Shown one piece after another: positions 1 to 8,728 of a DNA stretch of 64,000 nt. Within the stretch, counting starts at the first letter, position 1; every line of letters starts with the position of its first letter. The position numbers and the translations under genes were made by a program. This DNA is from Candidatus Anaerostipes excrementavium (lineage in GTDB: Bacteria > Bacillota > Clostridia > Lachnospirales > Lachnospiraceae). The notes below the pieces were generated by a model. That model had not been told where the DNA came from. It worked only from the letters and a program-made list of their open reading frames with translations, and did no database searches. The DNA lies in assembly GCA_019114985.1 (NCBI GenBank), contig DXEM01000010.1, positions 1 through 64,000 on the forward strand, read 5' to 3'.

Positions 1-1
1 T

Positions 2-397
2 CTGATGCAGATGGTGCAGATGAAAAGTTTTAATCAATATTATACAAAGCTTCGAAAAATGGGAAGAGTAGCCATTGGAAAAGCAAAAGGCGGTTTCCAT
101 GCCGGCGCAATCGTTATGTTTGCAATCGATCAGAATGGCATTATTCTGGACGGATGCTTTATGAGAGGCTTTACGATGTTCGCAAGGTTTAAAGACTGGG
201 ATTTCTTTAATGGAATTGATGTTGGAACGATTCGGAAAGAAGACTGCGAAACGATCGGAGTATCTCTGCGCAGAGCAGCGTTAAACGCTTCCTCCAATTA
301 CAACACGATTATGAGTGGAGGCGAAGTCTTGGAGAAACCGGGGCTTCTTACCAGAATCGGTGATAAGATCTACGGTGTCAACAAGAAAAAAGCCTGA
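2..397 (+). CDS. gutM: glucitol operon activator GutM (5' partial)
   Basis: Resembles GutM/SrlM, the small membrane-anchored positive regulator of sorbitol (glucitol) PTS operons. The visible part has the family core: a basic segment with GRVAIGKAKG, a beta-rich middle and FMRGFTMFARF. The usual N-terminal membrane segment is missing because the frame runs open off the left window edge, so the true start lies upstream and the internal ATGs are not trusted. It lies 16 bp before srlA, in the same direction as the sorbitol transporter genes. The assignment rests on the motif pattern plus this context. Confidence 0.82.
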   Translation: MMQMVQMKSFNQYYTKLRKMGRVAIGKAKGGFHAGAIVMFAIDQNGIILDGCFMRGFTMFARFKDWDFFNGIDVGTIRKEDCETIGVSLRRAALNASSNYNTIMSGGEVLEKPGLLTRIGDKIYGVNKKKA

Positions 398-413
398 ATG
401 AAAGGAGAAATTT

Positions 414-956
414 ATGAAAGTAATTGTAAATGCCGCATCAGGATTTATGGGATTGTTTGATGTAGGAGCTCAAAACCTTATTGGCTGGGTATCAACAATC
501 GTACCGAAAGTACTGTTACTGCTTATCTTAATGAATACGATCATCGCCCTGATCGGACAGGAGAAGATCAATAAATTTGCAAAAGTGTGTTCCGGAAATG
601 TAATTCTGGCATACGGAGTCCTTCCGTTTTTGTCAGCATTTATGTTAGGAAATCCGATGGCTCTGTCCATGGGAAAATTCCTTCCGGAAAGAATGAAACC
701 AAGTTATTATGCGTCTGCCGCATATCACTGCCATACGAACAGCGGTATCTTCCCTCATATCAATGCCGGAGAGCTGTTCATTTATACAGGTATCGCGTCT
801 GGAATTCAGACACTGGGATTAAATGAGATGGATCTGGCAATCCGTTACCTTCTGGTTGGTCTTGTTATGAACTTCTTCGCAGGATGGGTAACAGACTTTA
901 CAACGAAGATCGTTATGAAACAGCAGGGAATCGAACTTAGCAATGAATTGAAATAA
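414..956 (+). CDS. srlA: PTS glucitol/sorbitol transporter subunit IIC (SrlA)
   Basis: Membrane subunit of the sorbitol phosphotransferase system, which imports sorbitol and delivers it as sorbitol-6-phosphate. The 180-residue length fits the family (about 187 in E. coli). Hydrophobic stretches near residues 20-48, 60-82 and 130-165 fit a membrane domain; GNPMALSMGKFLPE and HCHTNSGIFPHINAGE are family-like. AAAGGAG lies just before the ATG. Gene order gutM-srlA-srlE-srlB differs from the E. coli srlA-E-B-D-gutM order. Sorbitol-6-phosphate dehydrogenase is not in the window and may lie upstream. Confidence 0.93.
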   Translation: MKVIVNAASGFMGLFDVGAQNLIGWVSTIVPKVLLLLILMNTIIALIGQEKINKFAKVCSGNVILAYGVLPFLSAFMLGNPMALSMGKFLPERMKPSYYASAAYHCHTNSGIFPHINAGELFIYTGIASGIQTLGLNEMDLAIRYLLVGLVMNFFAGWVTDFTTKIVMKQQGIELSNELK

Positions 957-984
957 GATGGATTAAAATACAGGAGGAAAAACT

Positions 985-1995
985 ATGTCAGAATATAGAG
1001 CAATTACAATCAGACAAGGAAGCGGAGGATTTGGCGGCCCTTTAACTGTAAAGCCACAAGAAGGCAAAGATGTGTTATTATATATTACAGGAGGAGGAGC
1101 AGAGCCTGATATCCTTCAGAAGATCGTAGAGCTGACAGGATGCCGTCCGGTAAACGGATTTAAGACGACAGTACCGGAAGAAGAGATCTTCCTTGTAATC
1201 ATCGACTGCGGCGGAACTCTTCGCTGTGGTATTTATCCTCAGAAGAGAATTCCGACCATTAACATTAATCCGGTAGGAAAATCCGGACCAATGGCAAAAT
1301 ATATTACAGAAGATATCTATGTATCCGGTGTAACAAATAACGAGATTGAACTGGCAGACGGATCAGAAGCTCCAATCCAGAGCGAGGCAAAACCGGCCGG
1401 AGGAGAAAAAGAATTCAAATACAGCGCAGACAAAAAAGTATCTGAGACAATGGGTGAGACATCCAAGTCAAGTTTTATCCAGAAAATCGGTATGGGTGCC
1501 GGTAAAGTCGTAGCTACATTCAATGCTGCTGCGAAAGAATCTACAAATACTATTTTACATACAATCATCCCGTTCATGGGATTCGTATCCTTGCTGATCG
1601 GTATTATCCAGGGATCTGGATTCGGTGATTGGTTCGCAGCTATGCTGAAACCGTTGTGCGGAAATGTAATCGGACTTTGTATTTTAGGATTCATTTGTTC
1701 CATCCCATTCTTAAGCTGTCTGCTTGGTCCTGGAGCCGTTATCGCTCAGATTATCGGTACTTTGATTGGTGTGGAAATTGGAAAAGGAAATATCGAGCCA
1801 AGCCTTGCACTTCCAGCATTGTTCGCAATCAACACACAGTGTGCTTGTGACTTCATTCCGGTAGGTTTAGGACTTGCGGAAGCAGAACCGGAGACAGTAG
1901 AAGTTGGTGTTCCATCTGTTCTGTATTCAAGGTTCATCATCGGTGTTCCGAGAGTATTGGTTGCATTCATTGCAAGTTTCGGATTATACAAATAA
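985..1995 (+). CDS. srlE: PTS glucitol/sorbitol transporter subunit IIB/IIC2 (SrlE)
   Basis: Second membrane subunit of the sorbitol PTS. The first ~120 residues are the cytoplasmic IIB domain with DCGGTLRCG, whose cysteine region carries the phosphate, followed by [17 protein letters not shown] polar linker (about 125-165) leads to a C-terminal membrane domain with several hydrophobic segments and [16 protein letters not shown]. Its 336 residues are near the family length (319 in E. coli). It follows srlA by 28 bp with its own AGGAGG site and is surely in the same transcript. Confidence 0.94.
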   Translation: MSEYRAITIRQGSGGFGGPLTVKPQEGKDVLLYITGGGAEPDILQKIVELTGCRPVNGFKTTVPEEEIFLVIIDCGGTLRCGIYPQKRIPTININPVGKSGPMAKYITEDIYVSGVTNNEIELADGSEAPIQSEAKPAGGEKEFKYSADKKVSETMGETSKSSFIQKIGMGAGKVVATFNAAAKESTNTILHTIIPFMGFVSLLIGIIQGSGFGDWFAAMLKPLCGNVIGLCILGFICSIPFLSCLLGPGAVIAQIIGTLIGVEIGKGNIEPSLALPALFAINTQCACDFIPVGLGLAEAEPETVEVGVPSVLYSRFIIGVPRVLVAFIASFGLYK

Positions 1996-2032
1996 GATAG
2001 CCATTAACTTTGATTAAAGAAAGGAAAATAGT

Positions 2033-2389
2033 ATGATGTATCAGGTAACGATTAAAGGAAAAGGTGACATGGTAGAAGCGTTCAGAGATGAAGGAATCTT
2101 TGTAACATTTGGTGATAATGCGCCAGATACTTTGAAAGATTTCTGCTATTCCATCGATGTAAATCCGGTGGATGGAGTTGTGAAACCGGGATGCCGTCTG
2201 GTAATAGATGGAAAAGAATATAAGATCGTAAAAGTTGGAGATGTTGCCAATGAGAATCTTAAAAATTTAGGACATGTTACATATAGTTTCAACGGTGAAG
2301 ACGCAGAATGCCTGCCAGGAACCATCTGTGTAGAAAAAGCAGAGCTTCCTGCCCTGGATATCGGAAGCACGATTGCAATCGTGGAATAA
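2033..2389 (+). CDS. srlB: PTS glucitol/sorbitol transporter subunit IIA (SrlB)
   Basis: Cytoplasmic IIA protein that passes phosphate from HPr to SrlE; 118 residues, normal for the family. Motifs include VTFGDNAPDTLKDFC, VGDVANENLKNLGH and CLPGTICVE. The only histidine in the whole protein is in the NLGH motif near residue 81, so if the protein is a phosphoacceptor it must use this one. Two in-frame ATGs open the gene; either could start. It is the last gene of the operon, with a terminator directly after. Confidence 0.92.
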   Translation: MMYQVTIKGKGDMVEAFRDEGIFVTFGDNAPDTLKDFCYSIDVNPVDGVVKPGCRLVIDGKEYKIVKVGDVANENLKNLGHVTYSFNGEDAECLPGTICVEKAELPALDIGSTIAIVE

Positions 2390-2410
2390 GCTGTTTTCCT
2401 GTATGAAAGA

Positions 2411-2450
2411 AAAAAGCGGTGAGAAGTTTAGACTCTCATCGCTTTTTTTT
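2411..2450 (+). terminator. terminator of the sorbitol operon
   Basis: Stem GCGGTGAGA / TCTCATCGC (one G-T pair) followed by eight T. Confidence 0.9.
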
Positions 2451-2465
2451 CTTTTGTACCATAGG

Positions 2466-2494
2466 TTGTTTTTTTTATCTATATTTAGTAAAAT
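2466..2494 (+). promoter_or_regulatory. sigma-A promoter for the metallophosphoesterase-scp-ilv cluster
   Basis: TTGTTT, 17 bp, TAAAAT, placed between the sorbitol terminator and the next ribosome site. It is the only convincing promoter before the overlapping gene chain that ends at ilvN. Confidence 0.6.
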
Positions 2495-2535
2495 AAGAAA
2501 AAGCGTTAGAGATAAAAAGAAAGTAAGGAGTGATT

Positions 2536-3429
2536 ATGATTCCTTTATGGATAGGAATTGCTGTATTGATGGCGGCTGCATTGGCTGCAGTCATCGTGCT
2601 GGCAAGCAGCAAAGAGAATAAGAAGTTAGTGACAGAAGAATATGTGATAAGTTCTCCGAAGATTCCACAGGCATTTGATGGATTTCGGATTGTTTTTTTA
2701 ACGGACCTGCATTGCAATAAATTCGGTGAAGAGAACGAAGAACTTCTTCGGATGATCGATCAGTGCGATCCTCAGATTGTTTTAGTCGGAGGGGACATGC
2801 TGATCAGCAAAGAAGATAAACCGACGGATGTTCCGTTAAAACTGATGAAAGAGCTTGCGGGGAAATATCCGGTATATTATGCCAATGGAAACCATGAGAT
2901 GCGTCTGATGCGCCATGAGGAGATTTACGGATCCAGATATCGGGAATATGTTCATCAGTTGAAGGAATATGGCGTCTGGCATATGTTCAATGAGACAATT
3001 ATCTTAGAACAGGACGGCCAATATATTCTGCTGGCGTCCATAGACTTAGAACCTAGATTTTATCGCAGATTCCGAATTCAGGAAATGAAGACAGAGGATA
3101 TAGAATTAGCTCTGGGGAAGACAGCTGGAAATGCTTTCCGCATTTTGCTGGCTCATAATCCCAATTATTTTAAGACTTATGCGAATTGGGGAAGCGACTT
3201 GGTGTTATCGGGACATTTTCACGGAGGAATGGTTCGTGTGCCCGGAGTGGGCGGTGTGATTTCTCCTCAATTCCAGTTATTTCCGAAATATGACGCAGGA
3301 GAATATCATTTCGGAAACAGTACGATGATTTTAAGCAGAGGATTGGGGAATCATTCGATTAAGCTTCGATTGTTCAACAAACCTGAAGTCTCCTGCATTA
3401 CATTAAAAAGACAGAGGAATGAATCATAA
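2536..3429 (+). CDS. membrane-anchored metallophosphoesterase
   Basis: Calcineurin-like metallophosphoesterase of the YaeI/YkuE type. An N-terminal membrane segment (about residues 4-26) is followed by the metal-binding blocks DLHCNKFG, GGDML, NGNHE and GHFHGG. Relatives act on phospholipids or other phosphodiesters; the substrate cannot be read from the sequence. A GTG six bases upstream is in frame, but AAGGAG overlaps that GTG and is well spaced from the ATG, so the ATG is chosen. The stop codon overlaps the scpA start by one base. Confidence 0.88.
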   Translation: MIPLWIGIAVLMAAALAAVIVLASSKENKKLVTEEYVISSPKIPQAFDGFRIVFLTDLHCNKFGEENEELLRMIDQCDPQIVLVGGDMLISKEDKPTDVPLKLMKELAGKYPVYYANGNHEMRLMRHEEIYGSRYREYVHQLKEYGVWHMFNETIILEQDGQYILLASIDLEPRFYRRFRIQEMKTEDIELALGKTAGNAFRILLAHNPNYFKTYANWGSDLVLSGHFHGGMVRVPGVGGVISPQFQLFPKYDAGEYHFGNSTMILSRGLGNHSIKLRLFNKPEVSCITLKRQRNES

Positions 3430-4199
3430 TGGCATTAGACATAAAACTAAGCGTATTTGAGGGGCCTTTGGATTTGCTGCTTCACTTGATTGCAAAGAAT
3501 AAAGTGGACATTTATGATATTCCGATTACGGAGATTACGGAACAATACATGGAGTATATCCGGCAGATGGAAGAAGCCAAGATGGATATTATGAGTGATT
3601 TTTTGGTAATGGCGGCAACGCTTTTGGAGATTAAGGTAAAGATGCTGCTGCCGGCTCCGGAGGAAGAGGAAGAAGAAAGCGATCCAAGGGAAGAATTGGT
3701 ACGGCGTTTGATTGAATATAAGATTTATAAATATGCCTCTGCCCAGCTGAAAGATTATGAGCAGGAGGCAGAGAAAAGTTTTTTCAAGGCGCCGCAGATT
3801 CCGGAAGAAGTATTAGCGTATAAAGAAGAGGTCGATCCGGCCGAGCTTCTTTCCGGAGTTTCGATGGAGAGGCTTTACGAAGCGTTTCAGTTTGTTATGC
3901 GCAAGCGAGAAGCAAAGAAAGATCCGATCCGCAGTGACTTTGGTGAGATTCACGAAGAAGAGATCAAATTAGAAGATAAGATCAAAGAGATTGACGCATA
4001 TATCCAAGCTGGCAAAAACGTCAGCTTTTTCCAGATCATCCGGATCCAGAAAACCAAAGAAGCGGCAATCGTTGCTTTTTTATCGATTCTGGAATTGATG
4101 AAGCAAAGCAGGATCCGGGCATATCAAAAGTCCGATCAGGGAGACATCATATTAGAGGCATTGGAGCGAGAAAATGAAAGAAAAATTGGCGAGGATTGA
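3429..4199 (+). CDS. scpA: segregation and condensation protein A
   Basis: Kleisin subunit of the bacterial SMC condensin, linking SMC heads during chromosome organisation. The N-terminal block VFEGPLDLLLHLIAKNKVDI is the family hallmark; an acidic stretch (EEEEEES near residues 78-84) follows, and the C-terminal winged-helix region ends the protein. The 256 residues are typical. It overlaps scpB by 26 bp, consistent with translational coupling of complex partners. Confidence 0.96.
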   Translation: MALDIKLSVFEGPLDLLLHLIAKNKVDIYDIPITEITEQYMEYIRQMEEAKMDIMSDFLVMAATLLEIKVKMLLPAPEEEEEESDPREELVRRLIEYKIYKYASAQLKDYEQEAEKSFFKAPQIPEEVLAYKEEVDPAELLSGVSMERLYEAFQFVMRKREAKKDPIRSDFGEIHEEEIKLEDKIKEIDAYIQAGKNVSFFQIIRIQKTKEAAIVAFLSILELMKQSRIRAYQKSDQGDIILEALERENERKIGED

Positions 4200-4776
4200 A
4201 GGAATCCTCTTTTCTATGGGGACCAGCGTATCCAAGAGACAGCTGATGGAAGCGCTTGATATAGGAGAGGATGTTTTAGAATATTTGATGGACCAACTGA
4301 AAAGAGAATATGAGAGGGCAGAGAGAGGCATCAGGCTGCGGGAATTTGAAGATTCTTATCAATTATGTACGAAACAGGAATGTTATGAGTCGCTGATCCG
4401 AATCGTAAATCATCCCAAGAAGCCGAAGCTTACGGATGTCATGCTGGAGACATTATCAATCATTGCTTATAAACAGCCGGTAACAAAACAGGAAATCGAG
4501 GCAATTCGAGGGGTGAAATGTGATCATCCGGTGAATAAGCTTTTAGAATATCATTTGATTTGTGAGGCAGGGCGGTTGGATGCAGTAGGCCGTCCGATTT
4601 TATTTAAGACAACAGAAGATTTTCTGCGTTGTTTTGGAGTTTCCTCCCTGAATGAGCTTCCGGCCATTCAGGAAGAGACGATAGAGAATTTTAAGGCGGA
4701 AGCCCAAGAAGAAATAAGCTATGTTCTGGAAGACGACAGGACGGCAAAAGAGATGGAGGAAGAATCATATGGGTAA
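4174..4776 (+). CDS. scpB: segregation and condensation protein B
   Basis: Winged-helix partner of ScpA in the SMC complex. LARIEGILFSMG at the N-terminus and LETLSIIAYKQPVTKQEIE near the middle are characteristic; 200 residues is normal. It starts inside the end of scpA and overlaps the following ilvB by 8 bp. Confidence 0.96.
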   Translation: MKEKLARIEGILFSMGTSVSKRQLMEALDIGEDVLEYLMDQLKREYERAERGIRLREFEDSYQLCTKQECYESLIRIVNHPKKPKLTDVMLETLSIIAYKQPVTKQEIEAIRGVKCDHPVNKLLEYHLICEAGRLDAVGRPILFKTTEDFLRCFGVSSLNELPAIQEETIENFKAEAQEEISYVLEDDRTAKEMEEESYG

Positions 4777-6520
4777 GATGACGGGAAATGAGTTTTTGGT
4801 AAAAGCGCTGCAGGAAGAAGGAGTGGAAAAACTCTTCGCTTATCCTGGCGCATGTGTTATTGATATTTTCGATGAATTATATAAGCAGGAGCAGGTGGAA
4901 TTGGTGTTGCCAAGACATGAGCAGGGACTGATCCATGCAGCAGACGGCTATGCCAGATCCACCGGAAAAGTCGGCGTCTGTTTAGCAACCAGCGGGCCCG
5001 GGGCGACCAACCTTGTAACAGGGATTGCAACTGCCAACTATGACAGCGTTCCTCTTGTATGTTTTACCGGACAGGTTGCAACGAGTTTGATAGGAAATGA
5101 TACCTTTCAGGAAGTAGATATTGTAGGGGTAACGAGAAATATTGCAAAGTTTGTTATCGTCGTGCGGAAAAGAGAAGACTTAAATCGTTTGATCAAAGAA
5201 GCCTTTTACATTGCACGGACAGGAAAACCGGGGCCGGTACTTTTGGATCTGCCAAAAGATGTAATGGCAGAGATGGGAAGTGATGAATATCCGGAAACGG
5301 TCAGCATCCGCGGGTATAAACCAAATCCGAAAGCACACCATGGACAGATTCTTCGCGCAATGGAAATGATCTATAAGATGAAACGGCCATTATTCTTAAT
5401 CGGAGGCGGTGCAAAGATTTCCGGAGCCTTTGATGAGATGACCAAATTAATGGAAATGCTTCGGATTCCTTTGGTGACGACGATTATGGGACGAGGAATC
5501 GTTCCGACCAATCATCCTCTTTATTTTGGAAACATTGGCATGCACGGAAATTATGCGGCGAACGAAGCGGTGAACAGCTGCGATCTGCTGATATCCATCG
5601 GTACCCGATTCAATGACAGAATAACCGGAAAACTCGGAACTTTTGCATCCAAAGCTAAAATAATCCATATTGATATCGATACAGCCGCGATTTCAAAAAA
5701 CGTTACCGTTGACATACCGATTGTCGGAGATGCAAAAGATGCAATCCAGCTGATGCTTGAAATTGCACAGCATGAAAAAGCCTGTGACACAGAACCATGG
5801 ATCCTAAAGATGGAAAGCTGGAGAAAGAAATATCCGATTAAGATGGAAGAAAAAGAAAAACTGGTTCCGATTCAGGTCATCGAAGCAATCAATGAATTTT
5901 TTGATAATCCAATTGTGACGACAGATGTGGGACAGAATCAGATGTGGACGACCCAGTTCTTAGAACTTCGCGGCAAGAGACAGCTTCTAACATCCGGCGG
6001 ACTTGGAACTATGGGATACGGACTGCCTTCCGCGATCGGCGCCGCGATTGGAAATCCGGGCAGAGAGGTTGTTACGGTCTGCGGCGACGGAGGATTCCAG
6101 ATGAATTCTCAGGAAATGGCAACCGCTGTAGTTCAGGAACTTCCAATTACAATCTGTGTTTTGAATAATGGGTATTTAGGAATGGTGCGGCAGTGGCAGG
6201 ATCTGTTTTACGGAAAGAAATATGCGGGAACCTGTCTGCGCCGGAGAAAAAGCTGTGAGCATTTTTGCGGCAACGATTTTTCAAAGTGCCCGCCGTATAC
6301 GCCGGATTTTGTAAAGCTTGCGGAAAGTTACGGCGCACAGGGAATACGAGTTTTTAAGAAGGAAGAGATCATCCCTGCCTTTGAAAAAGCCAGAGCGAAG
6401 AAAGACGGTCCGACATTGATTGAGTTTATCATCGAAGATGAAGAGCTGGTTATGCCGATGGTAAAACCGAACGGATCGATCACAGACTTGATCATGGAAC
6501 GAGAGGAGGAAGAAGAATGA
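4769..6520 (+). CDS. ilvB: acetolactate synthase large subunit, with Cys-rich insertion
   Basis: Thiamine-diphosphate enzyme condensing pyruvate (or pyruvate plus 2-oxobutyrate) in the first step of valine, leucine and isoleucine synthesis. PRHEQG holds the catalytic Glu, the ThDP/Mg motif starts at GDGGFQMN, and GKPGPVLLDLPKDV is typical. The ATG at 4769 is chosen for its GGAGGA 8 bp upstream; an upstream in-frame ATG lies inside scpB without a site. Odd: between LFYGKKY and YTPDF sits an insertion with C489, C496, C500 and C507, absent from the second copy at 54560. ilvN follows with a 4-bp overlap, so this is likely the regulated holoenzyme. Confidence 0.93.
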   Translation: MGKMTGNEFLVKALQEEGVEKLFAYPGACVIDIFDELYKQEQVELVLPRHEQGLIHAADGYARSTGKVGVCLATSGPGATNLVTGIATANYDSVPLVCFTGQVATSLIGNDTFQEVDIVGVTRNIAKFVIVVRKREDLNRLIKEAFYIARTGKPGPVLLDLPKDVMAEMGSDEYPETVSIRGYKPNPKAHHGQILRAMEMIYKMKRPLFLIGGGAKISGAFDEMTKLMEMLRIPLVTTIMGRGIVPTNHPLYFGNIGMHGNYAANEAVNSCDLLISIGTRFNDRITGKLGTFASKAKIIHIDIDTAAISKNVTVDIPIVGDAKDAIQLMLEIAQHEKACDTEPWILKMESWRKKYPIKMEEKEKLVPIQVIEAINEFFDNPIVTTDVGQNQMWTTQFLELRGKRQLLTSGGLGTMGYGLPSAIGAAIGNPGREVVTVCGDGGFQMNSQEMATAVVQELPITICVLNNGYLGMVRQWQDLFYGKKYAGTCLRRRKSCEHFCGNDFSKCPPYTPDFVKLAESYGAQGIRVFKKEEIIPAFEKARAKKDGPTLIEFIIEDEELVMPMVKPNGSITDLIMEREEEEE

Positions 6521-7014
6521 GAAGAAGATGGTTATCTTTGTTCGTAGAAAACAGGGTCGGCGTTCTTGCAAGAATTTCCGGTTTGTTTTCCGGAAAGGCC
6601 TATAATATACATAGTTTGACGGTTGGAGAGACAGAAGATCCGACCATGTCACGAATGACAATCTGTATTGATGCAGATGACAAAACATTCGAGCAGATCA
6701 AAAAACAGTTAAACCGCAGTGTTGAGGTCATTAAAGTTATCGATTATACGGATACATCGATTCGCACAAAGGAAATCATGTATATCAAGGTAAAGAGTAT
6801 CAATGCAAAGCAGCGTGCCGAGATCTTCCAGATGGGAGAGGTATTTCGTTTCCTGATCAAGGATATGGGAAAGGATAGTGTCTTGATTGAAGCGATTCGA
6901 ACAGAGACGAAGAATGATTCTATTTTGAAAGTCTTTAAAGAGCGATTTACCAATATTGAAGTTGTACGAGGCGGCCCTGTAGCAATCGAATGTATTAGTA
7001 TGCAGGATCGTTAG
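6517..7014 (+). CDS. ilvN: acetolactate synthase small (regulatory) subunit
   Basis: Regulatory subunit mediating branched-chain amino-acid feedback on acetolactate synthase. The N-terminal ACT domain reads LFVENRVGVLARISGLFS with RGYNIHSL-like YNIHSLTVGETEDP, followed by the C-terminal ALS_ss_C-type domain. The 165 residues fit the family. It overlaps ilvB by four bases (ATGA) and closes the gene chain. Confidence 0.95.
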   Translation: MRRRWLSLFVENRVGVLARISGLFSGKAYNIHSLTVGETEDPTMSRMTICIDADDKTFEQIKKQLNRSVEVIKVIDYTDTSIRTKEIMYIKVKSINAKQRAEIFQMGEVFRFLIKDMGKDSVLIEAIRTETKNDSILKVFKERFTNIEVVRGGPVAIECISMQDR

Positions 7015-7023
7015 AAAAAACGG

Positions 7024-7100
7024 GAACAGAAATTGAACTTATTCCATAAGCCGGACAGAGATTCGGCAATGGAGTTTTGTTCAAATTCTGTTCTTTTTTT
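7024..7100 (+). terminator. terminator after ilvN
   Basis: Long imperfect stem: GAACAGAA and GAAC pair with GTTC and TTCTGTTC, followed by seven T. Confidence 0.85.
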
Positions 7101-7403
7101 GTTATTAATCTGAAAATCTGTCTAAGGATTCTTTGTATATTCTGCATAGGAAAATAGAGAATTTTCCTTCTATATTATAAGAAATGAATAGAAAATTGTT
7201 ATTTTTTTGACGATGATGAAAAAAATATAGGGCGTAAAACTGCGCTCTCTTATGAATTCAGAAAAAAATTTCTATAGATTTCCTAAGATTGTGTTAAAAA
7301 AAATACAATTTGGAACATGGATTGTATACATGAAGAAAGCACGATTTTATGCGGATTGTAACGTTTTTTTAATTTTATTGAAATTCTTTTCAAAAATTAT
7401 GAA

Positions 7404-7432
7404 TTGAAAAGAAACAAAGATTGTGATACTAT
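7404..7432 (+). promoter_or_regulatory. promoter of the thlA butyrate operon
   Basis: TTGAAA, 17 bp, TACTAT. The -35 lies in the right arm of the inverted repeat TTCTTTTCAA/TTGAAAAGAA and the -10 lies inside the Rex-like site. Confidence 0.65.
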
Positions 7433-7438
7433 TAACAC
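7421..7438. promoter_or_regulatory. Rex-like operator over the -10
   Basis: TTGTGATACTATTAACAC matches the clostridial Rex consensus TTGTTAA-N4-TTAACAA at 11 of 14 fixed positions. Rex represses fermentation genes at low NADH/NAD+, and in other clostridia controls the crotonyl-CoA operon. Binding here is inferred. Confidence 0.55.
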
Positions 7439-7494
7439 AACGGTGATATTTGTCATCTGCACAAGAAAATTAAATTTTATGGAGGAGAATTGAT

Positions 7495-8682
7495 ATGGCA
7501 AAGAAAGTAGTTATCGCAGGAGCATGCCGTACAGCGATTGGTAAGATGGGCGGAGGATTGAGCACAACTCCGGCAGCAGATCTTGGCTCTATCGTAATCA
7601 AGGAAGCATTAAGCAGAGCTGGAGTACCAGCTGACAAAGTAGACCATGTATATATGGGATGCGTAATCCAGGCTGGTTTAGGACAGAACGTTGCTCGTCA
7701 GGCTTCTATCAATGCAGGCCTTCCAATCGAAGTACCGGCAGTTACAGTAAACGTAGTTTGTGGATCTGGTTTGAACTGTGTGAATATGGCAGCACAGATG
7801 ATTCAGGCAGGAGATGCTGATATCGTAGTTGCAGGTGGTATGGAAAACATGTCAATGGCTCCATTCGCTTTACAGAAAGCACGTTTCGGATATCGTATGA
7901 ACAATGGAACACTTGTTGATACAATGGTAAATGATGCGTTAACAGATGCGTTCAATCATTATCACATGATGATCACAGCAGAGAACGTAGCAGAGCAGTG
8001 GGAGCTGACTCGTGAAGAATTAGATGCTTTTGCTGCAAAATCTCAGCAGAAAGCAGTTGCTGCTCAGGAAGCCGGCAGATTCAAAGATGAGATTGTTCCG
8101 GTAGAAGTAAAACAGAGAAAGAAAACTGTAATCGTTGACACAGACGAAGGGCCAAGAGCAGGAACAACAGAAGAGACTCTGGCAGGATTAAGATGCTGCT
8201 CTGGTAAAGCTGACGGAGTAGTAACAGCTGGTAACGCTTCCGGAATCAATGACGGTGCAGCCGCAGTTGTTGTTATGAGCGAAGAAAAAGCGAAAGAATT
8301 AGGTGTTACACCAATGGCTACTTACATTACAGGAGCACTTGGCGGAGTAGATCCTAAGATCATGGGTGTTGGACCGGTTGCTTCTACAACAAAAGCACTT
8401 GCAAAAGCAGATCTTACCATCGACGATATGGATCTGATCGAAGCAAACGAAGCTTTTGCTGCACAGTCTGTAGCAGTTGCAAAAGACTTAAAATTCGATA
8501 TGAGCAAAGTAAATGTAAACGGCGGAGCAATTGCTCTCGGACATCCGGTAGGAGCTTCAGGATGCCGTATCCTTGTTACACTGCTTCATGAGATGCAGAA
8601 GAGAGACGATGTGAAGAAAGGTCTTGCTACACTTTGCATCGGCGGTGGAATGGGCTGCACAACAATCGTTGAGAAATACTAA
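7495..8682 (+). CDS. thlA: acetyl-CoA acetyltransferase (thiolase)
   Basis: Condenses two acetyl-CoA to acetoacetyl-CoA, the entry step of butyrate synthesis. VCGSGLNC carries the acyl-accepting Cys near residue 88, NEAFA and [10 protein letters not shown] supply catalytic Asn/His, and CIGGGMGC the second Cys. At 395 residues it is full length. GGAGGAG precedes the ATG. It is the first gene of a six-gene unit in the order of the pathway, under a promoter overlapped by a Rex-like site. Confidence 0.97.
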   Translation: MAKKVVIAGACRTAIGKMGGGLSTTPAADLGSIVIKEALSRAGVPADKVDHVYMGCVIQAGLGQNVARQASINAGLPIEVPAVTVNVVCGSGLNCVNMAAQMIQAGDADIVVAGGMENMSMAPFALQKARFGYRMNNGTLVDTMVNDALTDAFNHYHMMITAENVAEQWELTREELDAFAAKSQQKAVAAQEAGRFKDEIVPVEVKQRKKTVIVDTDEGPRAGTTEETLAGLRCCSGKADGVVTAGNASGINDGAAAVVVMSEEKAKELGVTPMATYITGALGGVDPKIMGVGPVASTTKALAKADLTIDDMDLIEANEAFAAQSVAVAKDLKFDMSKVNVNGGAIALGHPVGASGCRILVTLLHEMQKRDDVKKGLATLCIGGGMGCTTIVEKY

Positions 8683-8728
8683 GAACTGGACAACCTCTTA
8701 CTTTGTAGTATGAAAGGAGAATTCTAGG

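Larger units (their letters stand above)
7101..7494 (+). promoter_or_regulatory. 394-bp AT-rich regulatory region of the butyrate operon
   Basis: No gene is seen here. It holds a perfect 10-bp inverted repeat (7384-7393 with 7404-7413), a sigma-A promoter (7404-7432) and a Rex-like operator (7421-7438), with AGGAG before thlA. A weaker TTGTGTT/AATACAA repeat lies at 7289-7308. The rest is AT-rich with no further structure I can support. Confidence 0.6.

Noticed and set aside
7289-7308. Third Rex-like site (TTGTGTT-N6-AATACAA)
   Set aside because: Spacing is two bases too long and the A-run makes a chance match likely.
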